64,000 nucleotides of DNA from Methanomicrobiales archaeon HGW-Methanomicrobiales-3 (GTDB taxonomy: Archaea; Halobacteriota; Methanomicrobia; Methanomicrobiales; Methanospirillaceae). The translations under genes were made by a program, and so were the position numbers. This document shows positions 7,599 to 15,567 of this stretch, piece after piece. The notes under the pieces are model-generated. The model did not search any database and was not told the origin of the DNA. It was given only the letters and a program-made list of their open reading frames with translations. How positions within the stretch are numbered: position 1 is the first letter of the stretch; each line of letters starts with the position of its first letter. Where the stretch lies: the NCBI GenBank assembly GCA_002839605.1, contig PGYK01000008.1:1-64000 (forward strand), given 5' to 3'.

Positions 7599-10169
7599 AT
7601 GATTCCATTTGACGAGATAACAACCCTTACCGGCCCGTCCGGGCTCGACTCCTCACGCGTTGAGGAGATGCGCTCACGCCATGGCGCAAACGCGATGACT
7701 CCCCCGGTGCGGGATCCGCTCTGGAAGCAGTACCTGGCAAAGTTCGATGACCCGGTCATCAGGATCCTGCTCCTTGCCGTTGCTGTCTCAACCGTTGTGG
7801 CCCTGGCGCAGGGTCATGGGCTCCTCGATACTCTCGGGATCATCGTCGCCGTCCTGCTTGCAACCGGCATCGCGTTCTTCAACGAATACCGGAGCAGTAA
7901 GGAGTTCGATGTGCTCAATGCCCACCGGGACGACATGGCCGTCAAGGTGATCCGCGATGGCAGGGCCATGGCCGTACCCTCCCGCGACATTGTTGTCGGC
8001 GACCTCATCCTTCTTGAGGCCGGGGATGCGGTCCCTGCCGATGGCTGGATTGCCACTTCCGATTCCATCCATGCAGACGAGTCTGCATTTACCGGCGAGA
8101 CCGAACCGGTCAGTAAAGATGTGGCGGAACGGGTCCTCAAAGGAACGTTCATCACGGCCGGAAAGGGTCAGATGTATGCTGCGGCTGTCGGGGATGCAGC
8201 CCAGATGGGCGTGATCGCCGCCTCGCTTGGCATCGACCATGCGACCCCGACTCCGCTCGAGCAGAAACTCGAAGCCCTCGCCCATGTCATCAGCAGGTTC
8301 GGGTATGCGATGGCGGTGCTCATTCTCGGCACGTTCCTTATCCGGGGCTTCTTGATCGGTGAGGTGACCGGGTTCAATCTCGAAACCGTCAACAGTGTTC
8401 TCCATTACGTGATGCTCGCCGTTGTCATCATCGTTGCTGCCGTTCCCGAAGGCCTCCCGATGAGCGTTGCCCTCTCCCTCTCGCTTGCCATGCGCAAGAT
8501 GACGCGGGCAAACTGCCTTGTCCGCCGGCTGATTGCCTGCGAAACGATCGGGTCGGCAACCACCATCTGCACGGACAAGACCGGGACCCTTACAAAGAAC
8601 CAGATGGAAGTGGTGGCTTCGCCGTTCGGGGATCCCAAAGAAGCCGCTGGTGTCCCGGCTACTCCTGCCGAATGGATCGCCCTTAATGCTGCGGTCAATG
8701 GCACCGCACACCTGGAAGAACGCGAGGGCCGGATCATTGTAATCGGGAATTCGACTGAAGGTGCACTGCTCCGCTGGCTCCGCACCCATGACCAGGACTA
8801 CCGGAAGATCCGGGCTGAAACAACCATCAGCCGGCAGTACCTTTTTGACGGCACGCGTAAGCGGATGTCGACGGCGGTCAGCCTTGGGGGTAAGAACTAC
8901 CTTCTCGTAAAAGGTGCGCCCGAGATCCTTGCCTCACTCTGCACGAGTCAGCCGGACCTTTCCGGTGTTTCTGAGCTTGCGTCGCGGGCAATGCGGACGC
9001 TTGCCTTTGCCCACAAGGAAATTTCCGGTGATGACGAGCACGAGACTAACCTTACCTGGGACGGTTTTGTCGGGATTCGCGATCATCTCCGGGACAACAT
9101 CCCTGAGTCGGTAGCCACCTGCCAGCACGCGGGCATCCGGGTGCGGATGGTGACCGGGGACAACCCCGAGACCGCGCGGGCTATTGCACGGGAATCGGGG
9201 ATCCTTCAGGGCGGAACGGTCATGACCGGCGCAGCGTTCCGCACTCTTTCCGTTGACGAACAGGCAGAAGCTGCCGGCAATCTCGATGTAATGGCCCGGG
9301 CAGAACCCATGGACAAGCTCCTTCTTGTCGAGGCACTCCAGAAGAACGGGTCCGTGGTTGCAGTAACCGGTGACGGGACCAATGATGCCCCGGCCCTCAA
9401 ACATGCCAATGTCGGCATGGCCATGGGGATTGCGGGAACCGAAGTTGCGCGGGAGGCAAGCGACATCATCCTGCTGGATGACTCCTTTGCCTCGATCACG
9501 AGCGCGGTCTGGTGGGGACGCTCGCTCTTTGAGAACATCCAGCGGTTCATCCTCTTCCAGCTGACCATCAACTTCAGTGCAGTCCTCATCATCTTCCTCT
9601 CGACCATTCTTGGGTATCCCGAACCCTTCACCATCATCCAGATCCTCTGGATCAATATCATCATGGACACGCTCGCCGCATTTGCGCTCTGCTCCGAAGC
9701 CCCGCACGCTGGTCTCATGAACCGGAAACCCATAGCACAGGACGCACCGATCATCACGCCATTCATGTGGCTCTCCATTCTCGTGACCGGCACGGTCTTC
9801 ATCATCGGGGGACTCCTCCAGATCGCAACCGGTTTTATCGGGGGAACAACACCTGCAGCGATTACAACCGTCTTCTTCTCGGCCTTCATCATCGCCGCGG
9901 TCTGGAACGGGATCAACTGCCGGGCGCTGGATGGCCGGATGCCCCCGTTCTTTTCCGGTAACCCGACATTTTTTGTTATCATGGGACTCGTTGTGCTTAC
10001 CCAGGTAGCCATTGTCCAGTACGGGGGTGCAGTCTTCGGAACGGTTCCCCTTTCGTTTATTGAATGGGCACGAATTATCCTGCTCACTGCACCAATCCTC
10101 GTTGTCGGGTTGCTGCTGAGGACCGCATTCCGGTATCACTCGTCACAAAAAAAATCCCCTGAACCATGA
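7599..10169 (+). CDS. Calcium-type P-type ATPase
   Basis: Ion-pumping ATPase, 856 aa, of the P2 (Ca2+/SERCA-PMR1-like) group. Domains in order: cytoplasmic N-terminus, two membrane helices, actuator domain with DESAFTGETEPV, helices 3-4 with the ion-site motif VPEGLPMSVAL, phosphorylation loop CTDKTGTLTKNQM (phosphorylated Asp), KGAPEIL nucleotide-binding region, hinge motif TGDGTNDAPALK, and a C-terminal block of about six helices containing WINIIMDTLAAFAL. PEGLP rather than CPC argues against a heavy-metal pump; Ca2+ (or Mn2+) efflux is the best inference. GAAGGA 7 bases before the ATG at 7599 favours this start over a TTG at 7584. It appears to be a single-gene unit. Confidence 0.9.
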   Translation: MIPFDEITTLTGPSGLDSSRVEEMRSRHGANAMTPPVRDPLWKQYLAKFDDPVIRILLLAVAVSTVVALAQGHGLLDTLGIIVAVLLATGIAFFNEYRSSKEFDVLNAHRDDMAVKVIRDGRAMAVPSRDIVVGDLILLEAGDAVPADGWIATSDSIHADESAFTGETEPVSKDVAERVLKGTFITAGKGQMYAAAVGDAAQMGVIAASLGIDHATPTPLEQKLEALAHVISRFGYAMAVLILGTFLIRGFLIGEVTGFNLETVNSVLHYVMLAVVIIVAAVPEGLPMSVALSLSLAMRKMTRANCLVRRLIACETIGSATTICTDKTGTLTKNQMEVVASPFGDPKEAAGVPATPAEWIALNAAVNGTAHLEEREGRIIVIGNSTEGALLRWLRTHDQDYRKIRAETTISRQYLFDGTRKRMSTAVSLGGKNYLLVKGAPEILASLCTSQPDLSGVSELASRAMRTLAFAHKEISGDDEHETNLTWDGFVGIRDHLRDNIPESVATCQHAGIRVRMVTGDNPETARAIARESGILQGGTVMTGAAFRTLSVDEQAEAAGNLDVMARAEPMDKLLLVEALQKNGSVVAVTGDGTNDAPALKHANVGMAMGIAGTEVAREASDIILLDDSFASITSAVWWGRSLFENIQRFILFQLTINFSAVLIIFLSTILGYPEPFTIIQILWINIIMDTLAAFALCSEAPHAGLMNRKPIAQDAPIITPFMWLSILVTGTVFIIGGLLQIATGFIGGTTPAAITTVFFSAFIIAAVWNGINCRALDGRMPPFFSGNPTFFVIMGLVVLTQVAIVQYGGAVFGTVPLSFIEWARIILLTAPILVVGLLLRTAFRYHSSQKKSPEP

Positions 10170-10254
10170 GATCCGGCGATAGCGGTTATTCCTCCTTTTT
10201 CTTTTATCCCCCTACCGGATAGTTTATCCTTTTAAAATCCAAAAATAACCGGAA

Positions 10255-10917
10255 ATGGATCTGCTGTTTGCGATTTTTGATTTTGTTCTCCATTTCGATC
10301 ACTACCTCCCGGGAATTATCGAAACATATGGTTTCTGGACCTACCTAATCCTGTTCGGGATCATCTTCTGCGAGACCGGCCTTGTGGTCATGCCCTACCT
10401 GCCGGGCGACTCGCTCCTTTTTGTTGCCGGTGCCCTTGCCGGAGCAGGCTTTTTACAGGTCGAAATTTTGCTTGTAAGTCTCATTGCAGCAGCAGTTTTG
10501 GGGGATTCGGTCAACTACTGGATCGGTCATACGGCCGGCATGAAAGTACTGGAGAAGAATTACTCGCTTGTCCGGCGTGAGCATCTCGAAACAACCGAGG
10601 AATATTTCACCCGGTATGGTGGCCTTACGATTGTAATAGCGCGGTTCGTGCCGTTTATCAGGACATTTGCCCCGTTCCTTGCCGGGGTCGGGAAGATGCA
10701 GTACAGCCTGTTCCTTTCCTATAATGTTGCGGGTGCAGTGCTCTGGATCTGCGCATTCACGCTTGCCGGGTACTTCTTCGGGAGCCTCCCCATCGTGCAG
10801 GAAAATTTCAGTCTGATCATCTACGCCATCATCGGCATCTCGATGCTCATTGTCGGATCCATTGTCCTGAATGTGTTCCGGTCAATGAAGGCACGTGCGG
10901 GAAATGACAATTCCTGA
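10255..10917 (+). CDS. DedA family membrane protein
   Basis: A 220-aa integral membrane protein of the DedA/VTT (SNARE-associated) family, now linked to lipid-carrier flipping and membrane homeostasis in bacteria. It shows the family core: a re-entrant region with ETGLVVMPYLPGDSLLFVAG (conserved acidic residue and PGDS), GDSVNYWIGHTAG, and the RFVPFIRTFAPFLAGVG motif with the two essential Arg residues, followed by two C-terminal membrane segments. An AT-rich stretch before the ATG (TTTTAAAATCC) is a possible promoter. Confidence 0.9.
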   Translation: MDLLFAIFDFVLHFDHYLPGIIETYGFWTYLILFGIIFCETGLVVMPYLPGDSLLFVAGALAGAGFLQVEILLVSLIAAAVLGDSVNYWIGHTAGMKVLEKNYSLVRREHLETTEEYFTRYGGLTIVIARFVPFIRTFAPFLAGVGKMQYSLFLSYNVAGAVLWICAFTLAGYFFGSLPIVQENFSLIIYAIIGISMLIVGSIVLNVFRSMKARAGNDNS

Positions 10918-11052
10918 CCTGGCCTATTGAACCGGCATGCCCGCGACATCCCTGCAATGGGTTAAAAAGTCAGAATTGTAAGGATTTTATCCGCGCCCTT
11001 TGTATTTTTTTTAACAGGATGTTGCAGGATACGATCCTAAAAAATATGGGTT

Positions 11053-11337
11053 TTACGATGCGGCGCCCTGTCGCTTTCCCCGCAGTGCTGCGATATAATG
11101 GCGGCGGAGTTCTTCTTTTTCTTCTTTTGAGAAATCTTTCTTTTTATTTGTCTGGAGGTACCGCTCCATCTGCCGGACGATATGCTCAGCCTCGCGATGG
11201 TCTTCGACTTCAAGATAAACCGGCATCCGTGCCACCTCGTAGGCATGTCCGCAGAACGGGCAGAGTTTCCATTTCTGGAACCGGTCCACGTACGTGAATG
11301 TGCTGCATCCTCCCAGGCACCGGATGATGTAGTACAT
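11053..11337 (-). CDS. Small zinc-binding protein, DUF1922-like
   Basis: A 94-aa protein beginning MYYIIRCLGGCSTFTY and continuing FQKWKLCPFCGHAYEVAR, so two Cys pairs (CxxxC and CPFC) are set to bind one zinc as a rubredoxin-like knuckle. The second half is a charged helix (EDHREAEHIVRQMERYL) and a basic tail. This matches small archaeal DUF1922-type proteins of unknown role. The frame extends further upstream to 11427, but ATG at 11337 has GTGAT 6 bases before it and starts at the domain edge. It is divergent from cofE. Confidence 0.68.
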   Translation of the reverse strand: MYYIIRCLGGCSTFTYVDRFQKWKLCPFCGHAYEVARMPVYLEVEDHREAEHIVRQMERYLQTNKKKDFSKEEKEELRRHYIAALRGKRQGAAS

Positions 11338-11504
11338 AAGTATCACGTGGTGCGTGCTGTCATCATATAAAAATATCGCAGGTCTGATGGAGGATGTGGC
11401 AGAGATTCGCCCTGCCAGTGATTGCACCAGCGATCATAGTGTGGCTTAAGTCACGGAACACATTCCGAAATCCCTATATCGTGCAGTCATCGCATAGAGA
11501 TGGT

Positions 11505-12257
11505 ATGGAAGATATACTGGTCATCGGGGTGCGTGACCTTCCGCTCATCCGCGAGGGAGACGATATTGCATCCCTGGTCTGCGAGAAGGTGCAGGTTTGT
11601 GATGGTGACATTCTCTGCGTGGCCTCGACAATATGGTCCAAGTCCAAAGGGTATGTCCGGAAACTCTCCGATATCACGCCATCAGACCGGGCGGTGCGGC
11701 TCGGGAAACTCAATGGCGAGGATCCGCGTTTCGTCCAGTCGGTTCTGGATGCATCCACCGATATTATCATGGAGCACCCGTTCATCCTCTCCGAGATGGC
11801 ATTTGGGCATATCGGCGTCCGGGCCGGCGTTGACCAGTCAAACATCGATGACGGCATGGTAATATTCCTCCCTCCCGATCCCATGAAGTCCGCAGATGAG
11901 TTGCGGGCTGCAATGAAAACAGCCAGCGGCAGGGACATCAGGGTCATCATCACCGATACCTGCGGCCGCTCGTTCCGGCGCGGCCAGACCGGTAATGCGA
12001 TAGGCTGGAGCGGTTTTTGTGCAATCCGGGATTTCCGGGGCGACACGGATCTCTTCGGGCACGAACTCAAGATCACTGAAGAGGCGGTGGCTGATGAGAT
12101 CGCCGGGTTTGCGAACTTTGTGATGGGCGAGAGCAATAACGGTGTGCCGGCGGTCATCTTCCGGAACTGCGGCACCTGGACGGGCCATGACAGCCTCTAC
12201 TTCCGTGGTGATGAGGATATTACAAAGCGCGTGCTGAAAAAAGAATGGACGTCTTAA
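11505..12257 (+). CDS. cofE: Coenzyme F420-0:L-glutamate ligase
   Basis: GTP-dependent ligase that adds the glutamate tail residues to F420-0, completing coenzyme F420, the hydride carrier of methanogenesis. The 250-aa protein matches CofE throughout: GVRDLPLIREGDDIASLV at the N-terminus, DGDILCVASTIWSKSKG, MEHPFILSEMAFGHIGVRAG, and the metal/GTP region IITDTCGRSFRRGQTGNAIG followed by GWSGFCAIRDFRG and DEIAGFANFVMGESNNGVPA. The frame is open back to 11394, but ATG at 11505 gives the family length. Its TAA overlaps the stop of the convergent sec61-beta gene through a shared TTAA. Confidence 0.95.
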   Translation: MEDILVIGVRDLPLIREGDDIASLVCEKVQVCDGDILCVASTIWSKSKGYVRKLSDITPSDRAVRLGKLNGEDPRFVQSVLDASTDIIMEHPFILSEMAFGHIGVRAGVDQSNIDDGMVIFLPPDPMKSADELRAAMKTASGRDIRVIITDTCGRSFRRGQTGNAIGWSGFCAIRDFRGDTDLFGHELKITEEAVADEIAGFANFVMGESNNGVPAVIFRNCGTWTGHDSLYFRGDEDITKRVLKKEWTS

Positions 12258-12412
12258 AACATGAGGTCCAGTGCGTAAATGACGATGCCGATTGCCGCAG
12301 ATACGACCATGACCGTAACAGGGCTGATATGGATGCCCCGCCGGTCCTCGCTCTCATAATAGTTGACGAGACCCGCTGAGGAGAGTAATCTTCCACCTTG
12401 CTTCTTTGCCAT
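12254..12412 (-). CDS. Preprotein translocase subunit Sec61 beta
   Basis: A 52-aa tail-anchored subunit of the archaeal SecYE-beta protein-conducting channel. The N-terminus MAKKQGGRLLSSAGLVNYYE is the typical basic, Gly/Ser-rich cytoplasmic part, followed by a conserved acidic/basic stretch (ESEDRRGIHISP) and one C-terminal membrane helix (VTVMVVSAAIGIVIYALDL). Length and order match archaeal Sec61 beta. The gene lies on the minus strand and its stop shares bases 12254-12257 (TTAA) with the cofE stop. Confidence 0.92.
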   Translation of the reverse strand: MAKKQGGRLLSSAGLVNYYESEDRRGIHISPVTVMVVSAAIGIVIYALDLMF

Positions 12413-12457
12413 GCATAAATATTTGATTTCTCGATATATAAAGGAGAGTTACCCCCT

Positions 12458-13498
12458 ATGAAAAACCCTTGTCAGTCCCTGTCCGGGCAGGTCTTTTGTG
12501 GTGAAGAGCTCGACATCGTGCCGGCCGATATCCGGATTGAGGGCGGCATCATCACTGCCATAGAGGAGAACCGGAAAGCTCCGCAGCGCTGGATCGTACC
12601 GGCACTTTTTAATGCCCACACGCATCTTGGCGATACGGTTGCCATGGATTGCGGTGCAACGGGCGATCTCGCCCGGCTCGTAACTCCCCCGGACGGCCTG
12701 AAACACCGGCTGCTGGCAGCCACCCCGCGATCCCGCCTCATCGCGGGCATGCGGGCGAGCATGGAAGGGATGATCGCGGGCGGCACCTTCGGCTGTGCGG
12801 ATTTCCGGGAAGGGGGACAAAACGGTGTCACCGCCCTCCAGGACGCCGCATCCGGCCTCCCGTTCCACCCCCTCATCTTCGGTCGCGAAGGCGGGGAACG
12901 GTTCGGAGACGGCCTTGGCATCAGCAGCACCCGCGATGTGAATGATGTTGAACAACAGGTTGCCGCTGCAAAAAAGGCCGGAAAAAAGATTGCGTTCCAT
13001 GCCGGTGAACGGGATGCAGACGACGTGGATGCCGCGCTTGCGTATGAACCCGACCTTCTCATCCATGCCACCCATGCAACCAAAAAACAGCTCCGGTTCT
13101 GCGCTGATCACGAGATCCCCATTGCCGTCTGTCCCCGTTCGAACTGGACGCTCGGTGTCACTGCGTCATCCCGCCGCCCGCCGCTCTCGCTGATGGGCGA
13201 CCTGGGCTGCACGGTTTACTTTGGCACGGACAACGTCATGTTCGTGCCCCCGGACATGCTTGCAGAACTGTCGTTTGCCTCGACTGTGTACAAACAGCAC
13301 CCAAAAAGCCTTCTCCATGCCGGTGTGGCCGGTTCGGTTCTGGCCGGCACCCCCTTCTTCATCCGGAAAGGTGCACAGGCAAACCTTTTCGTGATCGATC
13401 CTTCCGGATCTGCCATGCGCTTCAGCCGCGATCCGGTCACATCTTTAATAAAACGGGCCCAATCCGGGCTGATTTGCAATAATGTTTTTAATTTGTAA
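12458..13498 (+). CDS. Amidohydrolase family metal-dependent hydrolase
   Basis: A 346-aa TIM-barrel amidohydrolase related to cytosine/SAH/guanine deaminases. Metal-site landmarks are in order: NAHTHLGD (His-x-His), FHAGERDADDVD (His), LLIHATHATKKQ (His) and YFGTDNVMF (Asp). A small beta-sandwich is split between the N-terminus (the VPADIRIEGGIITAIEE segment) and the C-terminal GAQANLFVIDP. The substrate is not evident; deamination of a purine- or SAH-like compound is possible. GGAGAG lies 10-15 bases before the ATG. The 3' end is AT-rich and followed closely by the UspA gene. Confidence 0.82.
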   Translation: MKNPCQSLSGQVFCGEELDIVPADIRIEGGIITAIEENRKAPQRWIVPALFNAHTHLGDTVAMDCGATGDLARLVTPPDGLKHRLLAATPRSRLIAGMRASMEGMIAGGTFGCADFREGGQNGVTALQDAASGLPFHPLIFGREGGERFGDGLGISSTRDVNDVEQQVAAAKKAGKKIAFHAGERDADDVDAALAYEPDLLIHATHATKKQLRFCADHEIPIAVCPRSNWTLGVTASSRRPPLSLMGDLGCTVYFGTDNVMFVPPDMLAELSFASTVYKQHPKSLLHAGVAGSVLAGTPFFIRKGAQANLFVIDPSGSAMRFSRDPVTSLIKRAQSGLICNNVFNL

Positions 13499-13536
13499 CT
13501 CCAATAAAAAAGGCATGTTTATTTTGGGTGATTATC

Positions 13537-13965
13537 GTGTTTACTAACATACTGGTTGCCATTGACGGATCAGAAGCAAGCCGGCGGGCTTTTGATCGGG
13601 CTCTCGATATCGCAAAGGCAGGGAATGCCAGCCTTCATGCCACGTATGTTGTTGAGACCGGCCTCTTCTCGTCCCTGCCGGCCGACAACACCGTCGAGAT
13701 CATGTATGCCGTTCTCAAAAATGAGGGCGAAGCGGCGCTTGCTAAAGTAAAAGAGCAGGCAAACGCTGCGGGTATATCCGTAACAACACACCTGAAATTC
13801 GGCCATGCAGGCAGTGAGGTCATTGCACTTGCAGAGCAGAACAAGGCAGATCTCATCGTTGTGGGTTCCCACGGGAAGAGCCAGACCGATCGTCTTCTTA
13901 TTGGAAGCGTCAGCACCTTTGTTGTCACCCACAGCAAAGTCTCGACCATGGTGGTGAGATTATAA
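13537..13965 (+). CDS. Universal stress protein, UspA family
   Basis: A 142-aa alpha/beta nucleotide-binding protein. N-terminal FTNILVAIDGSEASRRAFD and C-terminal VVGSHGKSQTDRLLIGSVS (GxxGx9GS-type ATP-binding loop) identify a UspA protein of the ATP-binding kind. Two GTG starts are possible: 13528 (MIIVFTN) and 13537 (MFTN). The GGTGAT at 13527-13532 favours the second and matches the usual N-terminus. It is followed after only 5 bases by a four-CBS protein, so the two probably form an adenine-nucleotide-sensing stress operon (inference). Confidence 0.9.
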   Translation: MFTNILVAIDGSEASRRAFDRALDIAKAGNASLHATYVVETGLFSSLPADNTVEIMYAVLKNEGEAALAKVKEQANAAGISVTTHLKFGHAGSEVIALAEQNKADLIVVGSHGKSQTDRLLIGSVSTFVVTHSKVSTMVVRL

Positions 13966-13970
13966 CCGAC

Positions 13971-14819
13971 ATGATCGTCAGGGACTACATGACATCCGAC
14001 GTGGTCCACGTCGAGATCCCGGGCAACCGGGACGATGTCTTAAAGATCCTCAAGCGCACGGGAATCTCCGGAGTGCCCGTCCTCAAGAACAAAAAGATCG
14101 TCGGGATCATTACGAGAAAGGACCTCCTGCGAAAACCCGAGGAAACCCAGCTCGGGCTTTTAATGACGGCAAAGCCCATCACCATCGATCCCGATACGGA
14201 CCTGCTCGAAGCTGCCCGCCTGCTGGTCACCCGTCGCATCCGCCGTCTTCCGGTCGTTGAGAACAACAAGCTTCTCGGTCTCCTCTCGGTTGCCGATGTC
14301 ATCCACGCTCTTGCCACAGTCAAGTGCCGCGAAGAGATCAAGGACAAATATGTCAGCAAGTCGTTTGCTCTCTGGGAAGAGACTCCCCTTCCGGTTGTCG
14401 GCAGGGTCATGGAGATCTCCGGTGTGGATGCGATCCCGATCCTTGATGCCGACAACACGCTCATGGGCATCATCTCCGAGCGGGACCTTATCAGGAGCTC
14501 GAGCATCGAGGATTCGGTCGGTGTCTCGGACTTCTCGAACGGCACCGATGACGATGAATGGACCTGGGAGAGCATCCGCGACAACCACACCATCAGTTTC
14601 GGCATCTCGAAAGTCCAGCTGCCTAACCGTCCGGTAAAACTCGCCATGGTGAAAAATGTCGTGGCCGTCCCGCAGAATGCCGAAGTGAGCGAATGTGCTC
14701 TCAAGATGAAACGCTCCCGCGTCGACCAGCTCCCGGTCATCAATGGCGACAAGAAACTGGTCGGCATGCTCTATGATCGTGACCTCATCAAAGCCCTGTG
14801 CAGCGAAGAGTCAGAATAA
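13971..14819 (+). CDS. Four-CBS-domain protein
   Basis: A 282-aa protein made of two CBS pairs and nothing else. CBS1-2 span about residues 1-115 (RDYMTSDVVHVEIPG, ISGVPVLKNKKIVGIITRKD, RRIRRLPVVENNKLLGLLS). CBS3-4 span about 125-280 (VDAIPILDADNTLMGIISERD, VDQLPVINGDKKLVGMLYDRD), with an acidic insert (GTDDDEWTWESIRDNHT) between the third and fourth. Such modules bind AMP, ATP or SAM and act as energy sensors for a partner. The gene starts 5 bases after UspA and precedes the proteasome beta gene by 85 bases. Confidence 0.88.
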   Translation: MIVRDYMTSDVVHVEIPGNRDDVLKILKRTGISGVPVLKNKKIVGIITRKDLLRKPEETQLGLLMTAKPITIDPDTDLLEAARLLVTRRIRRLPVVENNKLLGLLSVADVIHALATVKCREEIKDKYVSKSFALWEETPLPVVGRVMEISGVDAIPILDADNTLMGIISERDLIRSSSIEDSVGVSDFSNGTDDDEWTWESIRDNHTISFGISKVQLPNRPVKLAMVKNVVAVPQNAEVSECALKMKRSRVDQLPVINGDKKLVGMLYDRDLIKALCSEESE

Positions 14820-14859
14820 CAACCTTTTTATTTCCTGATATCATTGAGTACGATAAGCG

Positions 14860-14869
14860 CTTTTAAAGA
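14860..14869 (+). promoter_or_regulatory. Putative TATA box for proteasome beta gene
   Basis: CTTTTAAAGA lies about 45 bases upstream of the psmB ATG in an AT-rich gap after the CBS gene. This places transcription start near 14890-14895 and leaves a short leader holding the Shine-Dalgarno-like GGGGTG about 6 bases before the ATG. Inferred from position and composition only. Confidence 0.4.
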
Positions 14870-14904
14870 ATTTTTAGCGTACATTTTATTTTTGGGGTGT
14901 TACC

Positions 14905-15546
14905 ATGCCTGAACAGGTACAGGAGTCCATGAAGGGGACAACCACCATCGGCATCAATTTTGCCGGCGGCGTTATCCTTGCAACCGAGAAACGGGCGACC
15001 ATGGGCTACATGATCGCAAGCAAGAAAGCAAAGAAAGTTTACCAGGTGGCCGATCGTATCGGCATGACTACGGCCGGCGGTGTTGGCGATGCCCAGCAGC
15101 TTGCCCGCATCCTGACCGTAGAGTGCAACCTTTACCAGATCCGCAGGTCCCGTTCCATCACGGTCGGGGCAACGGCCACCCTGCTCTCGAATTACTTAAA
15201 CCAGAACCGCTACTTCCCGTACTATGTCCAGCTCCTTGTCGGGGGCATTGACGAGAACGGCCCGAGCATCTATTCTGTCGATGCAATGGGCGGGGCGACA
15301 AAGGAGGCCGAGATTGTGGCAACCGGTTCCGGATCCCCGATGGCCTATGGGGTACTTGAAGACCGGTTCAAGCCCAACATGACCGAAGACGAGGCCATTG
15401 AACTTGCCATCCGCGGCCTCAAGTCTGCGATGAAACGCGATGCCGGTTCCGGCGAAGGGATCCACGTTGTGGTTATAACAAAAGACAAGTACCAGGAACT
15501 TGGCGAGGATGCCGTGAACGCTCACCTTGCCAGAATTTCTGCATAA
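14905..15546 (+). CDS. psmB: Proteasome beta subunit
   Basis: Catalytic subunit of the archaeal 20S proteasome, 213 aa. A short propeptide (MPEQVQESMKG) is expected to be cleaved before Thr12 to expose the N-terminal nucleophile in TTTIGINF. The catalytic Lys lies in ATEKRATMGYMIASKKAKK and the Asp/Ser of the active centre are in DAMGG and GSGSPMAYGVLE. Ends near the C-terminus with VVVITKDKYQEL. It is followed after 21 bases by the aCPSF1 gene; the same psmB-aCPSF1 adjacency is known in other methanogens. Confidence 0.96.
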   Translation: MPEQVQESMKGTTTIGINFAGGVILATEKRATMGYMIASKKAKKVYQVADRIGMTTAGGVGDAQQLARILTVECNLYQIRRSRSITVGATATLLSNYLNQNRYFPYYVQLLVGGIDENGPSIYSVDAMGGATKEAEIVATGSGSPMAYGVLEDRFKPNMTEDEAIELAIRGLKSAMKRDAGSGEGIHVVVITKDKYQELGEDAVNAHLARISA

Positions 15547-15567
15547 CTTTTTTAGGACGACTTTTTT

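Noticed and set aside
8934-10139. Long open frame on the minus strand opposite the P-type ATPase (about 400 codons)
   Set aside because: The plus strand encodes a full ATPase with all motifs; the opposite frame is a GC-codon shadow without family features or a start signal. The same applies to 7788-8789.
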